From Bacteroidota bacterium (GTDB lineage: Bacteria; Bacteroidota; Bacteroidia; Bacteroidales; UBA1402): a DNA stretch of 11,227 bases. The notes beneath the pieces were generated by a model that did not search any database, was not told where the DNA came from, and saw only the letters and a list, made by a program, of their open reading frames with translations. Of the stretch, positions 1-7,414 are shown in pieces. The translations under genes and the position numbers were made by a program. The stretch lies in contig JAUZOU010000062.1 in the NCBI GenBank assembly GCA_030706285.1, positions 1 through 11,227 on the forward strand. Reading direction: 5' to 3'. How positions within the stretch are numbered: position 1 is the first letter of the stretch; each line of letters begins with the position of its first letter.

Positions 1-2600
1 CGAAAGAAGTCTCCAAATACATGGCCCATGCCGACCTTTCTGCTGTCGATTACGTGTTCAGCTGGTTGGGAAACACCGACCTGTTGCTGGCCATCATCAA
101 ACTCATCGAGGATAAAATGAATGTGGACGATGACATCACCTCAGTAGGTGTCCGCGTCATTATCCTGGTAGAAGACTCCGTCCGTTTCTATTCTTCCATT
201 CTGCCGAACCTGTACAAGTTTGTACTGGAGCAGTCGCGCAATTTTGCTACAGAAGCGCTGAATGCCCATCAACAAATGCTGCGCATGCGTGGCCGCCCAA
301 AAATTCTGCTGGCCCGCAACTACGAAGAGGCCAAAGAGCTGTATAAGAAATACCACAACAATATGCTGGGGCTGATTTCCGACATGAGTTTCAACCGTGA
401 AGGGACGAAAGACAAACTGGCCGGTATCCGTTTCTGCAGACGGGTTAGAAATCACGACGCTGTCATTCCGATTATTCTGAACTCATCCGACGCGGAGAAC
501 AAGCCCTATGCCGATGAAATCGAAGCAGGCTTTATCCATAAAAGCTCAAAAACCTTTCCACAGCAACTTCGGCAACAACTGACCGACAATTTCGGGTTCG
601 GCGATTTCGTCTTCCGTAATCCAGATACCGGGATCGAATTGATCCGTATCCGCAACCTGAAAGACCTGCAGGAACAGATTTTCAATATTCCGGAAAAATC
701 ACTCCGGAATCATCTGGAAAAGAATCATGTCTCAAGATGGCTGTATTCCAGAGCCATGTTTCCGCTGGCCAAGTTTCTTGAAAATGTCCGGATGCAGGAC
801 TTCGAAGACACCACGGAAGCCAGAAAGATCATCTTCGATGCCATCGTGATGTACCGCCGGACCAAAAACAGAGGGGTCATTGCCGAATTCAAGAAAGAAC
901 GGTTCGACAAATACTCCAACTTCGTCCGTTTCGGAGAAGGTTCCCTGGGCGGTAAAGGTCGCGGTCTGGCATTTATCGATGCCCTGATCAAGCGCAATCC
1001 GGAATTGAGCGATTTCGAAAACATCAACGTGGCCATTCCGAAAACCCTTGTGCTTTGCACGGAGATTTTCGACGAATTCATGGAAACCAATTGCCTCTAT
1101 CCGATAGCCCTTTCAGATGCTTCGGACGAAGAAATCCTCAAGGTTTTCGTACATTCTCATTTGCCTGACGGATTCAACGACAACCTCAGAGCTTTCCTGT
1201 CTGTGGTACGCAAGCCAGTGGCCATCCGTTCGTCAAGTCTGTTGGAAGACGCCCATTATCAACCATTCGCGGGCATCTATTCAACGTATATGATCCCGTT
1301 CGACGAGGACATCGAAAAAACGCTTTCCATGCTGAAGAAAGCCATTAAGGCCGTTTACGCTTCGGCTTTCTTTCAAAGCAGCAAGGCTTATATGGTAGCC
1401 ACCTCGAACATCATCGACCAAGAGAAAATGGCCATCATTCTGGAGGAAGTCTGCGGAAGAGCCTATGGAGACCGGTACTACCCAACTTTTTCAGGAGTAG
1501 CCAGGTCACTCAACTATTACCCGATCGGTCATGAGACGACAGAAGACGGCATAGCCAATGTTGCGCTGGGTCTTGGCAAATACATCGTAGATGGCGGCAC
1601 CACCCTGCGTTTCTCCCCAAAGCATCCGCACAGCCTACTTCAGATGAGTTCACTCGATTATGCGCTCAGGGAAACGCAAACACAATTCATGTGCCTTGAT
1701 TTATCCAACAAGGAATTCAACATCACGACGGACGACGGCATGAACTTACTGCGGCTAAGGACTCAGGATGCAGAGGCTGACGGAACCCTGACCCAACTGG
1801 CATCCACTTTCGACCCGGTCGATCAGATCCTGCGGGATGGCGTCTGGGGTTCCGGCCGGAAGGTCATTTCCTTCGCTCACATTCTTCAGAACGAAACTTT
1901 CCCGCTGGCCAGGATTCTTGAAGTGGCACTATCCCGGGGGCAAAAAGAAATGGGACGGCCGGTTGAGATTGAATTTGCCGTCGAGTTGACGCCTGACGAA
2001 AGTGGCAATACCAATTTCTACTTGTTGCAGATCCGTCCGATTGTCGATTCCAGAGCCGAACTGGAAGAGAACATTGATAGCATCCCTGAAGATAAGCTGA
2101 TCCTAAAAACCAGGAACGCCCTTGGAAATGGTATCGAAAACGAAATCACCGATCTGGTTTATGTAAAAGCCGACAATTTCAGCGCTTCAAAGAACCAACT
2201 TACTGTGTATGAGATTGAAAAGGTCAATGCACAGCTTATCAAGGAAGGACGTGGTTATGTGCTGATCGGGCCCGGACGATGGGGATCCAGCGATCCATGG
2301 CTTGGCATTCCGGTCAAATGGCCGCAAATTGCTGCCGCCAGACTTATCGTTGAAGCTGGTGTCACCAGATACCAGATTGATCCCAGCCAGGGAACTCATT
2401 TCTTCCAAAATCTGACATCATTCGGTGTCAGTTATTATACCATTGCTCAGGATCATGCCTCCAGCTTTTGTGATTTCAATTACCTGGATGCACAACCGGC
2501 TATCCATGAAAACGATTATTTAAGACACATCCGTTTTGAAAAACCAATCGTCATCAAAACCGATGCAAAAAATTGCCTGGGTATTGTCATGAAGCCGTGA
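1..2600 (+). CDS. Receiver-like / PEP-synthase N-terminal (PPDK_N-like ATP-grasp) fusion protein, 5'-partial
   Basis: The reading frame is open to the left edge, so the Met at 21 is probably internal and the N-terminus is missing. Residues below count from that Met. Residues 45-188 look like a response-regulator receiver: acidic ED at 51-52, Asp121 after a hydrophobic strand (LISD), Ser155/Ser156 after IILN, and Lys174 in FIHKS. The stretch before it (1-35) could be the end of another receiver-like domain. From about 300 comes the ATP-binding module of pyruvate phosphate dikinase/PEP synthase: Gly-rich loop GSLGGKGRG (307-315), AIRSSSLLED (401-410) with FAGIYSTY, SGVAR (491-495), GLGKYIVDGG (517-526), and FYLLQIRPI (666-674). 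The C-terminus (745-859, with GPGRWGSSDPW) is not the phosphohistidine or PEP-binding TIM-barrel domain. True PEP synthesis is therefore unlikely. Such proteins are often labelled PEP synthase; the actual substrate is unknown. A nucleotide-dependent signalling or phosphotransfer role is inference. Confidence 0.8.
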   Translation, partial: KEVSKYMAHADLSAVDYVFSWLGNTDLLLAIIKLIEDKMNVDDDITSVGVRVIILVEDSVRFYSSILPNLYKFVLEQSRNFATEALNAHQQMLRMRGRPKILLARNYEEAKELYKKYHNNMLGLISDMSFNREGTKDKLAGIRFCRRVRNHDAVIPIILNSSDAENKPYADEIEAGFIHKSSKTFPQQLRQQLTDNFGFGDFVFRNPDTGIELIRIRNLKDLQEQIFNIPEKSLRNHLEKNHVSRWLYSRAMFPLAKFLENVRMQDFEDTTEARKIIFDAIVMYRRTKNRGVIAEFKKERFDKYSNFVRFGEGSLGGKGRGLAFIDALIKRNPELSDFENINVAIPKTLVLCTEIFDEFMETNCLYPIALSDASDEEILKVFVHSHLPDGFNDNLRAFLSVVRKPVAIRSSSLLEDAHYQPFAGIYSTYMIPFDEDIEKTLSMLKKAIKAVYASAFFQSSKAYMVATSNIIDQEKMAIILEEVCGRAYGDRYYPTFSGVARSLNYYPIGHETTEDGIANVALGLGKYIVDGGTTLRFSPKHPHSLLQMSSLDYALRETQTQFMCLDLSNKEFNITTDDGMNLLRLRTQDAEADGTLTQLASTFDPVDQILRDGVWGSGRKVISFAHILQNETFPLARILEVALSRGQKEMGRPVEIEFAVELTPDESGNTNFYLLQIRPIVDSRAELEENIDSIPEDKLILKTRNALGNGIENEITDLVYVKADNFSASKNQLTVYEIEKVNAQLIKEGRGYVLIGPGRWGSSDPWLGIPVKWPQIAAARLIVEAGVTRYQIDPSQGTHFFQNLTSFGVSYYTIAQDHASSFCDFNYLDAQPAIHENDYLRHIRFEKPIVIKTDAKNCLGIVMKP

Positions 2601-2974
2601 GCTCGGAAAGTTTGCATTTAGTCCATTCATTTTCTGACATATACAAATTCAGAGGCTTGTCCCTCTAGTTCTCAAGTTAAAAACTATTAAAACCATATCC
2701 GGCACAATTTCAGGAACAATATACCGGAAGCGCAGCCGTTAATGATACAAATGTGTGCAGGAGAGTTGGGTAAAAGCCGGGAGTTTGATTAAATCGTTGA
2801 GCAACTAGTTTTTCCGGTTTTAAATTAACAACCATTAACAAATAAAGTTGGCAAAAAAAGGTAATCTCCTGAAATACATTTGTATTTTTGCACTCCGAAA
2901 ACAAAGCATGGGAGATGCACATTTTGTAAGTAGAATCATCAATTAACAATAAAAAACAACTCATTCGTATTATT
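2601..2974 (+). promoter_or_regulatory. Intergenic region with candidate promoter for the exbB-exbD-exbD-tonB operon
   Basis: This 374-base gap is AT-rich and holds no credible gene. Two overlapping-range matches to the Bacteroidota -7 box TAnnTTTG lie at 2875-2882 (TACATTTG) and 2883-2890 (TATTTTTG), about 85-100 bases before the exbB start. The upstream TTG at 2848-2850 is a weak -33 candidate because the spacing to the first box (24 bases) is longer than usual. A leader of roughly 75-90 bases would follow. No Shine-Dalgarno sequence is obvious before the exbB ATG, as is common in this phylum. A weak 5-bp hairpin (2651-2655 with 2662-2666) follows the upstream gene without a T-run, so it is not called a terminator. 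Confidence 0.45.
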
Positions 2975-3790
2975 ATGAAAACCAACAAGCAAAAGGTTAA
3001 AAAGGTATCTCGTGGGATCAACTCAGGATTAGTCATCTTTGGCTGTTTTATCGCTGCTATCTGCTTCTTTAAATTTGTCTGTGGAGATCCGGCAAATTTC
3101 GTTGATGGTAACACAAAAGGAACACCAATAAACTCCAACATTTTTGGTACGATCTATAAAGGAGGGTTCATCATTCCTATCGTGCTTACCTTACTCTTGA
3201 CGGTTCTTACCCTTTCACTCGAACGTTTCTTCGCCATGAGACGTGCCAGAGGCAAAAAGAATCTGGTACAATTCGTTCATGAGGTTAAATTGAAACTCGA
3301 AGACAACGATATCGACGGCGCACGCGTTCTGTGTGATGCTCAAAAAGGGTCAGTAGCAACCATTCTAAACGCAGGTCTGCTTCGTTACGAAGACGTTGAA
3401 AAGGTTGAAAACCTGAACAACGATGAAAAATCTGCCATCATCCAAAAAGAAATCGAAGAAGCTACAGCATTGGAACTTCCGACGCTGGAACAAAATCTGC
3501 CTATCATCGCTACTATTTCTTCACTTGGTACGTTGTTCGGACTGCTCGGAACGGTACTTGGTATGATCCGTTCATTCGGTGCTTTGGCTGCAGAAGGAGC
3601 TGTTGACTCTCTGGCCTTGTCAACCGGTATTTCTGAAGCCTTGGTTAACACGGCTTGTGGTATTGCAACCGGTGCCAGCGCCATCATTTTCTACAACTAT
3701 TTCGCACAGAAAGTACAGAACGTCACCAACGCTGTTGATGAAGTCGGTTTTGCAGTCGGTCAGACTTACTCTAAAAAGCATATTGGCTAA
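2975..3790 (+). CDS. exbB: ExbB/TolQ/MotA-family proton channel subunit
   Basis: This 271-residue inner-membrane protein is the ExbB-type subunit that, with ExbD, forms the proton-driven motor for TonB. Hydrophobic segments are at about 17-36, 65-82, 175-199 and 219-241; the first is an extra N-terminal helix relative to the three of E. coli ExbB. The family signature is clear in the third and fourth helices: GLLGTVLGMI (189-198) and STGISEALVNTACGIATG (216-233), matching the conserved channel-lining helices. The large cytoplasmic region lies between helices 2 and 3 (about 83-173). It is the first gene of the cluster, 58 bases ahead of the first exbD. MotA and TolQ are the alternatives within the same superfamily; the ExbD and TonB neighbours decide for ExbB. 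Confidence 0.93.
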   Translation: MKTNKQKVKKVSRGINSGLVIFGCFIAAICFFKFVCGDPANFVDGNTKGTPINSNIFGTIYKGGFIIPIVLTLLLTVLTLSLERFFAMRRARGKKNLVQFVHEVKLKLEDNDIDGARVLCDAQKGSVATILNAGLLRYEDVEKVENLNNDEKSAIIQKEIEEATALELPTLEQNLPIIATISSLGTLFGLLGTVLGMIRSFGALAAEGAVDSLALSTGISEALVNTACGIATGASAIIFYNYFAQKVQNVTNAVDEVGFAVGQTYSKKHIG

Positions 3791-3848
3791 GTGTGTTTAT
3801 GCGTTCGTTTTAACAACATTCACATAAACTCATTAAATAGTAAACAAT

Positions 3849-4442
3849 ATGTCCAAGATTAAACCAAAGAGAAAAGACACATTCATTGACATGACTGCCA
3901 TGAGTGATGTGACGGTGCTCTTGCTGACATTTTTCATGTCCACTTCGACTTTCTTGCCTAAGGAACCTGTTAAGATCGCTTCCCCTAGTTCTGTATCGGA
4001 AACGAAGATTCCTGAATCAAACATCATGACGATTCTGGTTGATAAATCAGGAAAGATTTACATGACGCTTGACAGAAAAGACAACAAGTTGGCCGTGCTT
4101 GAAGAAATCGGAAAAGATTACAACATCACATTCACGCCTGCCGAAAAACTGTCATTTGTCAATCAGGCCAATATTGGAATGCCTGCCGGTATGTTGCAGA
4201 AGTTCCTCGATTTGAGACCTGAGCAGCAGGATAAAGTGCTGAAGGATTATGGAATTCCTTCCGACAGCACCAACAACCAACTTAAGTTGTGGATACAACA
4301 TGCAGTAACCGTTAACAGTGACATCAAGATTGCCATCAAGGCTGATAAAGATTCACCTTACTCGCTAGTCAAGAGTGTGTTGAGTACATTGCAGGAACTC
4401 AAACAATACAGGTATCACCTGGTTACCTCATTGGCACAATAG
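3849..4442 (+). CDS. exbD: ExbD-family biopolymer transport protein (first copy)
   Basis: This 197-residue protein has the ExbD layout: a short basic cytoplasmic tail (SKIKPKRKD), one transmembrane helix at about 15-36, then a periplasmic domain. Asp20 in AMSDVTVLLLTFF sits where ExbD/TolR carry the essential proton-binding Asp (Asp25 in E. coli ExbD). The periplasmic part is longer than in E. coli ExbD (about 141 residues in total). It has an inserted stretch at about 95-150 containing PAGMLQKFLDLRPEQQDKV, before the usual C-terminal sheet/helix (IKIAIKADKDSPYSLVKSVLSTL). Such long ExbD variants in tandem are typical of Bacteroidota. It lies between exbB and a second exbD, so the two probably assemble with the same ExbB. 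Whether they form mixed dimers is inference. Confidence 0.9.
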   Translation: MSKIKPKRKDTFIDMTAMSDVTVLLLTFFMSTSTFLPKEPVKIASPSSVSETKIPESNIMTILVDKSGKIYMTLDRKDNKLAVLEEIGKDYNITFTPAEKLSFVNQANIGMPAGMLQKFLDLRPEQQDKVLKDYGIPSDSTNNQLKLWIQHAVTVNSDIKIAIKADKDSPYSLVKSVLSTLQELKQYRYHLVTSLAQ

Positions 4443-4520
4443 TCAATGTTTAGTGAGATGACAGACAGACATTACCCTCTTTTAGATCATCTCAAGCTAT
4501 AAAAAATTAATAAAACACAT

Positions 4521-5201
4521 ATGGCAGAAATACAAGCAGGCGGTGGAGGAAAAGGGAAAAAAGGTCAGCCGAAAAAGATCAATGTCCGTGTTGACTTCAC
4601 GCCTATGGTGGATATGAATATGTTGCTCCTCACATTCTTCATGATGTGTACGACACTGTCAAAGCCGCAGACAATGGAAATTGCCATGCCGGCCAAAGAT
4701 AATGTCAAGCAGGAAGAGCGAAGCAAGGTAGCTGACACAAAAGCAATTACCGTGCTGTTGGATGCTAACAACAAATTATATTACTACTTAGGCAAACCGA
4801 ATTACACCGATTTTACATCTTTGAAAGAAGCCACCTACGGAGGCGTTGATGATAAGAACAGCTTTAGATCCTTGTTAAACAGCCGTAACAGTGTGGCTAT
4901 CGAGAAGGTCAAAGCATTGAAAAGGTCGAGAGATCGTAGAGAGATCAAGGAAGACTATTACAAGGAAGAAGTCAAGAAAATCAGAAATGATAAGAATGGC
5001 GAGGTGGTTATTATCAAGCCGACCGATAAAGCCAGTTACCAGAATCTGATCGATGTGCTTGACGAAGTGGCGATTGCCCAGATCGGTACGTATGCGATCG
5101 ATGATGTCAATAAAGGTGATCAGTTCTTGATTGATAATTTGAAATCCAAAGGCAATCTGACGAAAAATTCTCAGATTCCTGCGGCTCCTACTACTAAGTA
5201 A
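4521..5201 (+). CDS. exbD: ExbD-family biopolymer transport protein (second copy)
   Basis: This is the second, diverged ExbD paralogue, 226 residues. A Gly/Lys-rich cytoplasmic tail (GGGGKGKKGQPKK) precedes NVRVDFTPMVDMNMLLLTFFM, the canonical ExbD membrane signature, with the proton-carrying Asp at 31 in a helix spanning about 27-46. The periplasmic domain carries a highly charged insertion at about 127-160 (KRSRDRREIKEDYYKEE), followed by the standard tail VVIIKPTDKASYQNLIDVLDE. Residues 212-226 form a low-complexity end. The start ATG at 4521 fits the usual short cytoplasmic N-terminus. The gene lies 78 bases after the first exbD, with an inverted repeat in the gap, and 28 bases before tonB. 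The charged insert and the different N-terminal tail suggest it is not redundant with the first copy. Confidence 0.92.
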   Translation: MAEIQAGGGGKGKKGQPKKINVRVDFTPMVDMNMLLLTFFMMCTTLSKPQTMEIAMPAKDNVKQEERSKVADTKAITVLLDANNKLYYYLGKPNYTDFTSLKEATYGGVDDKNSFRSLLNSRNSVAIEKVKALKRSRDRREIKEDYYKEEVKKIRNDKNGEVVIIKPTDKASYQNLIDVLDEVAIAQIGTYAIDDVNKGDQFLIDNLKSKGNLTKNSQIPAAPTTK

Positions 5202-5229
5202 GTTTTGTAACAACTAAATTATTTTAAAC

Positions 5230-6045
5230 GTGGCTAAAGACATAAATATAAATTCAGCCGAATGGTGTGAGCTGGTCTTTGAAGGCAAGAATAAAAGTTA
5301 CGGAGCTTACAGGATGCGTCAAACCTCTGGCAAGCGCCACAGGAATGCATTCATCATCATCGTGCTCTTCGTTACTTTCATTGGCTTCTTGCCAACTCTG
5401 ATCAAGAAGATTGAAGAATTAAGGCCTAAACACGAAGCACTTGTTGAGACCAGGGAAATGCAGAATCTCAAACTGGAAGATCAGCTTAAACAAGAAAACA
5501 TTGTTGAGCGGTCTGAAGCTGAGCCTCCACCACCCTTGAAAAGTACCATCAAGTTTACTGTACCTGAAATTACAGACCAACCGATCGAGGAAGGCCAGGA
5601 GCTGAGATCACAAGATGAAATCGCAGCATCCAAAGTTCAGATATCCGTAGCTGATGTGAAAGGTAATGATGAAGAACACGGTGTCGATATCGCTGACCTA
5701 GAAGAACATCAGGTCATCGTTGAAGAAAAGCCGTTGAACTCTGTTGAACAGATGCCTCAGTTCCCAGGTGGAGAAGAAGAATTGCTCAAGTTTATTTCCG
5801 GTAACTTACGTTATCCGTCCGTTGCTCAGGAAGTCGGCATTGAAGGCCGTGTGATCGTTCGTTTCGTTGTCTCCAAGAACGGAGATGTTGAAGACGTACA
5901 AGTAATTAGGAGTCTGGATCCGGCCTGTGACAAAGAAGCCATCCGGGTTGTCAAGATGATGCCTAAATGGATTCCTGGCAGACAAAATGGTAGAAACGTT
6001 CCTGTTTATTATACGATTCCTATCGTTTACAGACTGCAGAAATAA
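5230..6045 (+). CDS. tonB: TonB energy transducer (GTG start)
   Basis: TonB spans the periplasm and transfers motor energy to outer-membrane receptors. Residues 11-28 (WCELVFEGKNKSYGAYR) form the cytoplasmic N-terminal motif typical of Bacteroidota TonB. A single membrane anchor follows at about 39-57. Then comes an acidic/charged periplasmic linker with a short PPPP run (99-102), shorter than the long Pro-rich spacer of enterobacterial TonB. The C-terminal TonB domain covers about 180-271: FPGGEEELLKFI, the YP pair (195-196), GRVIVRFVVSKNGDV (206-220), and WIPGRQNGRNVPVYYTIPIVYRL. The start is GTG at 5230. An in-frame stop at 5215-5217 leaves no ATG upstream, and the N-terminal motif starts about ten codons later. 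It ends the motor operon and is followed by a terminator-like hairpin. Confidence 0.93.
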   Translation: MAKDININSAEWCELVFEGKNKSYGAYRMRQTSGKRHRNAFIIIVLFVTFIGFLPTLIKKIEELRPKHEALVETREMQNLKLEDQLKQENIVERSEAEPPPPLKSTIKFTVPEITDQPIEEGQELRSQDEIAASKVQISVADVKGNDEEHGVDIADLEEHQVIVEEKPLNSVEQMPQFPGGEEELLKFISGNLRYPSVAQEVGIEGRVIVRFVVSKNGDVEDVQVIRSLDPACDKEAIRVVKMMPKWIPGRQNGRNVPVYYTIPIVYRLQK

Positions 6046-6069
6046 GTTTATCTAACATGATCATTATAC

Positions 6070-6112
6070 AACAGGGGAGATTGCTTTTTTAAGCTCAATC
6101 TTCCCTGTTTTT
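6070..6112 (+). terminator. Hairpin terminator after tonB
   Basis: The arms 6070-6083 and 6096-6109 pair over about 14 bp with one G-T wobble (AACAGGGGAGATTG with CAATCTTCCCTGTT), around a 12-base loop. T-rich sequence runs on to 6112. This fits a Rho-independent terminator 25 bases after the tonB stop and 21 bases before the next gene on the same strand. It probably ends or attenuates the motor transcript, so the downstream genes may depend on read-through or their own promoter. Confidence 0.75.
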
Positions 6113-6133
6113 AACTTTAAACAGGACTATATT

Positions 6134-6331
6134 ATGGCATTAAAGGATAGATTTAGTTTGAGGACAGTCTGGGGCATCTTCATGGTCATCATCTTTTTCG
6201 GTATGGCTTTTATGGTATTCTTTACCGGCTATTTCCCCAACCTGACAGGCTCATTCCGGACGATTTTCGGAATTATTTTCCTGATTTACGGGTTCTTCCG
6301 CGCATGGCAAGTTTGGAAATTGGGCAAATAA
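6134..6331 (+). CDS. Small two-helix membrane protein of unknown function
   Basis: This 65-residue protein is almost entirely membrane. Hydrophobic helices at about 12-33 (VWGIFMVIIFFGMAFMVFF) and about 41-57 (FRTIFGIIFLIYGFFRA) flank a short loop with PNLTG, and the C-terminus is basic (WKLGK). Its ATG, its length and its position between tonB and the PstS-like gene support a real gene rather than chance. From memory, small proteins of this type are found in this position in other Bacteroidales, but no function can be assigned. It could be a small accessory to the ExbBD-TonB complex or to the export of the following lipoprotein; both are inference. Confidence 0.7.
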   Translation: MALKDRFSLRTVWGIFMVIIFFGMAFMVFFTGYFPNLTGSFRTIFGIIFLIYGFFRAWQVWKLGK

Positions 6332-6430
6332 AAGATAGATTACCAGTCGTTTAAATACTGTAAAAATCCGGTATTCTAACATTTTTTTACAAGAATGTCT
6401 TAAAAAAATGCTTAACTTGGCGCAATAAAT
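6332..6430 (+). repeat. AT-rich spacer with a 10-bp inverted repeat
   Basis: The arms 6380-6389 (CATTTTTTTA) and 6401-6410 are perfect reverse complements around an 11-base loop, 20 bases before the start of the PstS-like gene. The stem is almost all A-T, so it would be a weak terminator. It could instead be an operator or promoter element. No clear TAnnTTTG box is visible nearby. Confidence 0.4.
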
Positions 6431-7387
6431 ATGATTATGACGCATAAACAGTACATTTTGATTGGTTTGACGGCTCTTTTGTTTGCATCGTGCCATAGGA
6501 CACCTATTAAAGAACGGACCGATACGATGAAAAGTGGGCAGGCAAAAGTGGCCTGTGATGCCTGTTTTCTGCCATTCATGAGAGATGAAGTAGCCATTTT
6601 TGAAGGACTTAATCCTGAAGCAACCATCACTCCCATTTATACAACAGATGAAGCTGCTATCGGGCTCTTATTGAAAGACAGCCTCAGGCTGGTTGTTGCA
6701 GCAAGAGACCTGACAAAGGCCGAATATCAGAAACTGAACGACATGAAGTTGCTTCCACGGGCGCATAAAATTGCGGTAGATGGGATTGCCATGATCGTCA
6801 ATACCAGAAACAACGACACCATCATTTCCGTGTCGAACCTCAAAAAGATCATGACCGGAGAGATCAACAGCTGGAATCAGTTGGATCCGAAATCAAAACT
6901 TGGAAAAATTCATGTGGTGTTTGACAATCCGGGTTCCAGTACTGTCCGCTATATTAAAGATACCCTTTGCGGTAATAAGCCGTTTTCAGAAAACATCAAA
7001 GCTAAGCTGACGAATGAGGCCGTCATTGAATATGTTTCAAAAATGCCCGGGGCTATTGGCGTGGTTTCTTCCAGCTGGATTTGTGATCCGACCGACACCC
7101 TGAACCTTCATTTTATCAATAAGATTCATGTCATGTCCGTCAGTCCTTATGATGATGCCAATGCAGGCAACAGTTACAAGCCTTTTGCCGCTTGGCTGGC
7201 TCTAAAGAACTATCCGTTGACACGCGATATCTACATCATCAGTTCAGATGCCCATGGTTATCTTCCTTCCGGCTTTATGAATTTTGTCGGCGGAGACAAA
7301 GGGCAACGGCTGATTCTAAAATCAGGTCTTTTTCCTGCCAATCGCCCTGCAAGATTGGTTGAAATGAAACCAGACAACACCATCTAA
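6431..7387 (+). CDS. PstS-like periplasmic substrate-binding lipoprotein
   Basis: This 318-residue protein has a lipoprotein signal: hydrophobic ILIGLTALLFAS followed by Cys21, giving a lipobox LFAS-C. It begins with two in-frame ATGs (6431 and 6437); either serves. The mature part resembles the PstS family: AVDGIAMIVN (115-124), LKKIMTGEINSWNQL (137-151), DNPGSSTVRY (165-174), PGAIGVVSSSW (206-216), YPLTRDIYI (261-269), and the C-terminal GFMNFVGGDKGQRLILKSG. PstS binds phosphate for the PstCAB importer, but no permease or ATPase genes are present here. The gene sits downstream of the TonB motor and 27 bases before a secreted TPR protein. Its ligand and role are therefore uncertain: phosphate binding, another oxyanion, or a structural periplasmic part are all possible. 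Confidence 0.85.
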   Translation: MIMTHKQYILIGLTALLFASCHRTPIKERTDTMKSGQAKVACDACFLPFMRDEVAIFEGLNPEATITPIYTTDEAAIGLLLKDSLRLVVAARDLTKAEYQKLNDMKLLPRAHKIAVDGIAMIVNTRNNDTIISVSNLKKIMTGEINSWNQLDPKSKLGKIHVVFDNPGSSTVRYIKDTLCGNKPFSENIKAKLTNEAVIEYVSKMPGAIGVVSSSWICDPTDTLNLHFINKIHVMSVSPYDDANAGNSYKPFAAWLALKNYPLTRDIYIISSDAHGYLPSGFMNFVGGDKGQRLILKSGLFPANRPARLVEMKPDNTI

Positions 7388-7414
7388 AAACAACCACAAT
7401 AATTCCAATTTCGC

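Noticed and set aside
21..23. ATG at 21 as the true start of the first gene
   Set aside because: The frame is open to the window edge, and the residues before it (KEVSKY) continue smoothly into the domain, so the gene begins outside the window.
2710..3141. 143-residue open frame on the minus strand
   Set aside because: It overlaps the exbB promoter region and 5' end in antisense and has no recognisable features.
6431..7387. Reading the PstS-like gene as part of a phosphate uptake operon (pstSCAB)
   Set aside because: No permease, ATPase or phoU gene is adjacent; the next gene is a TPR protein followed by a terminator.
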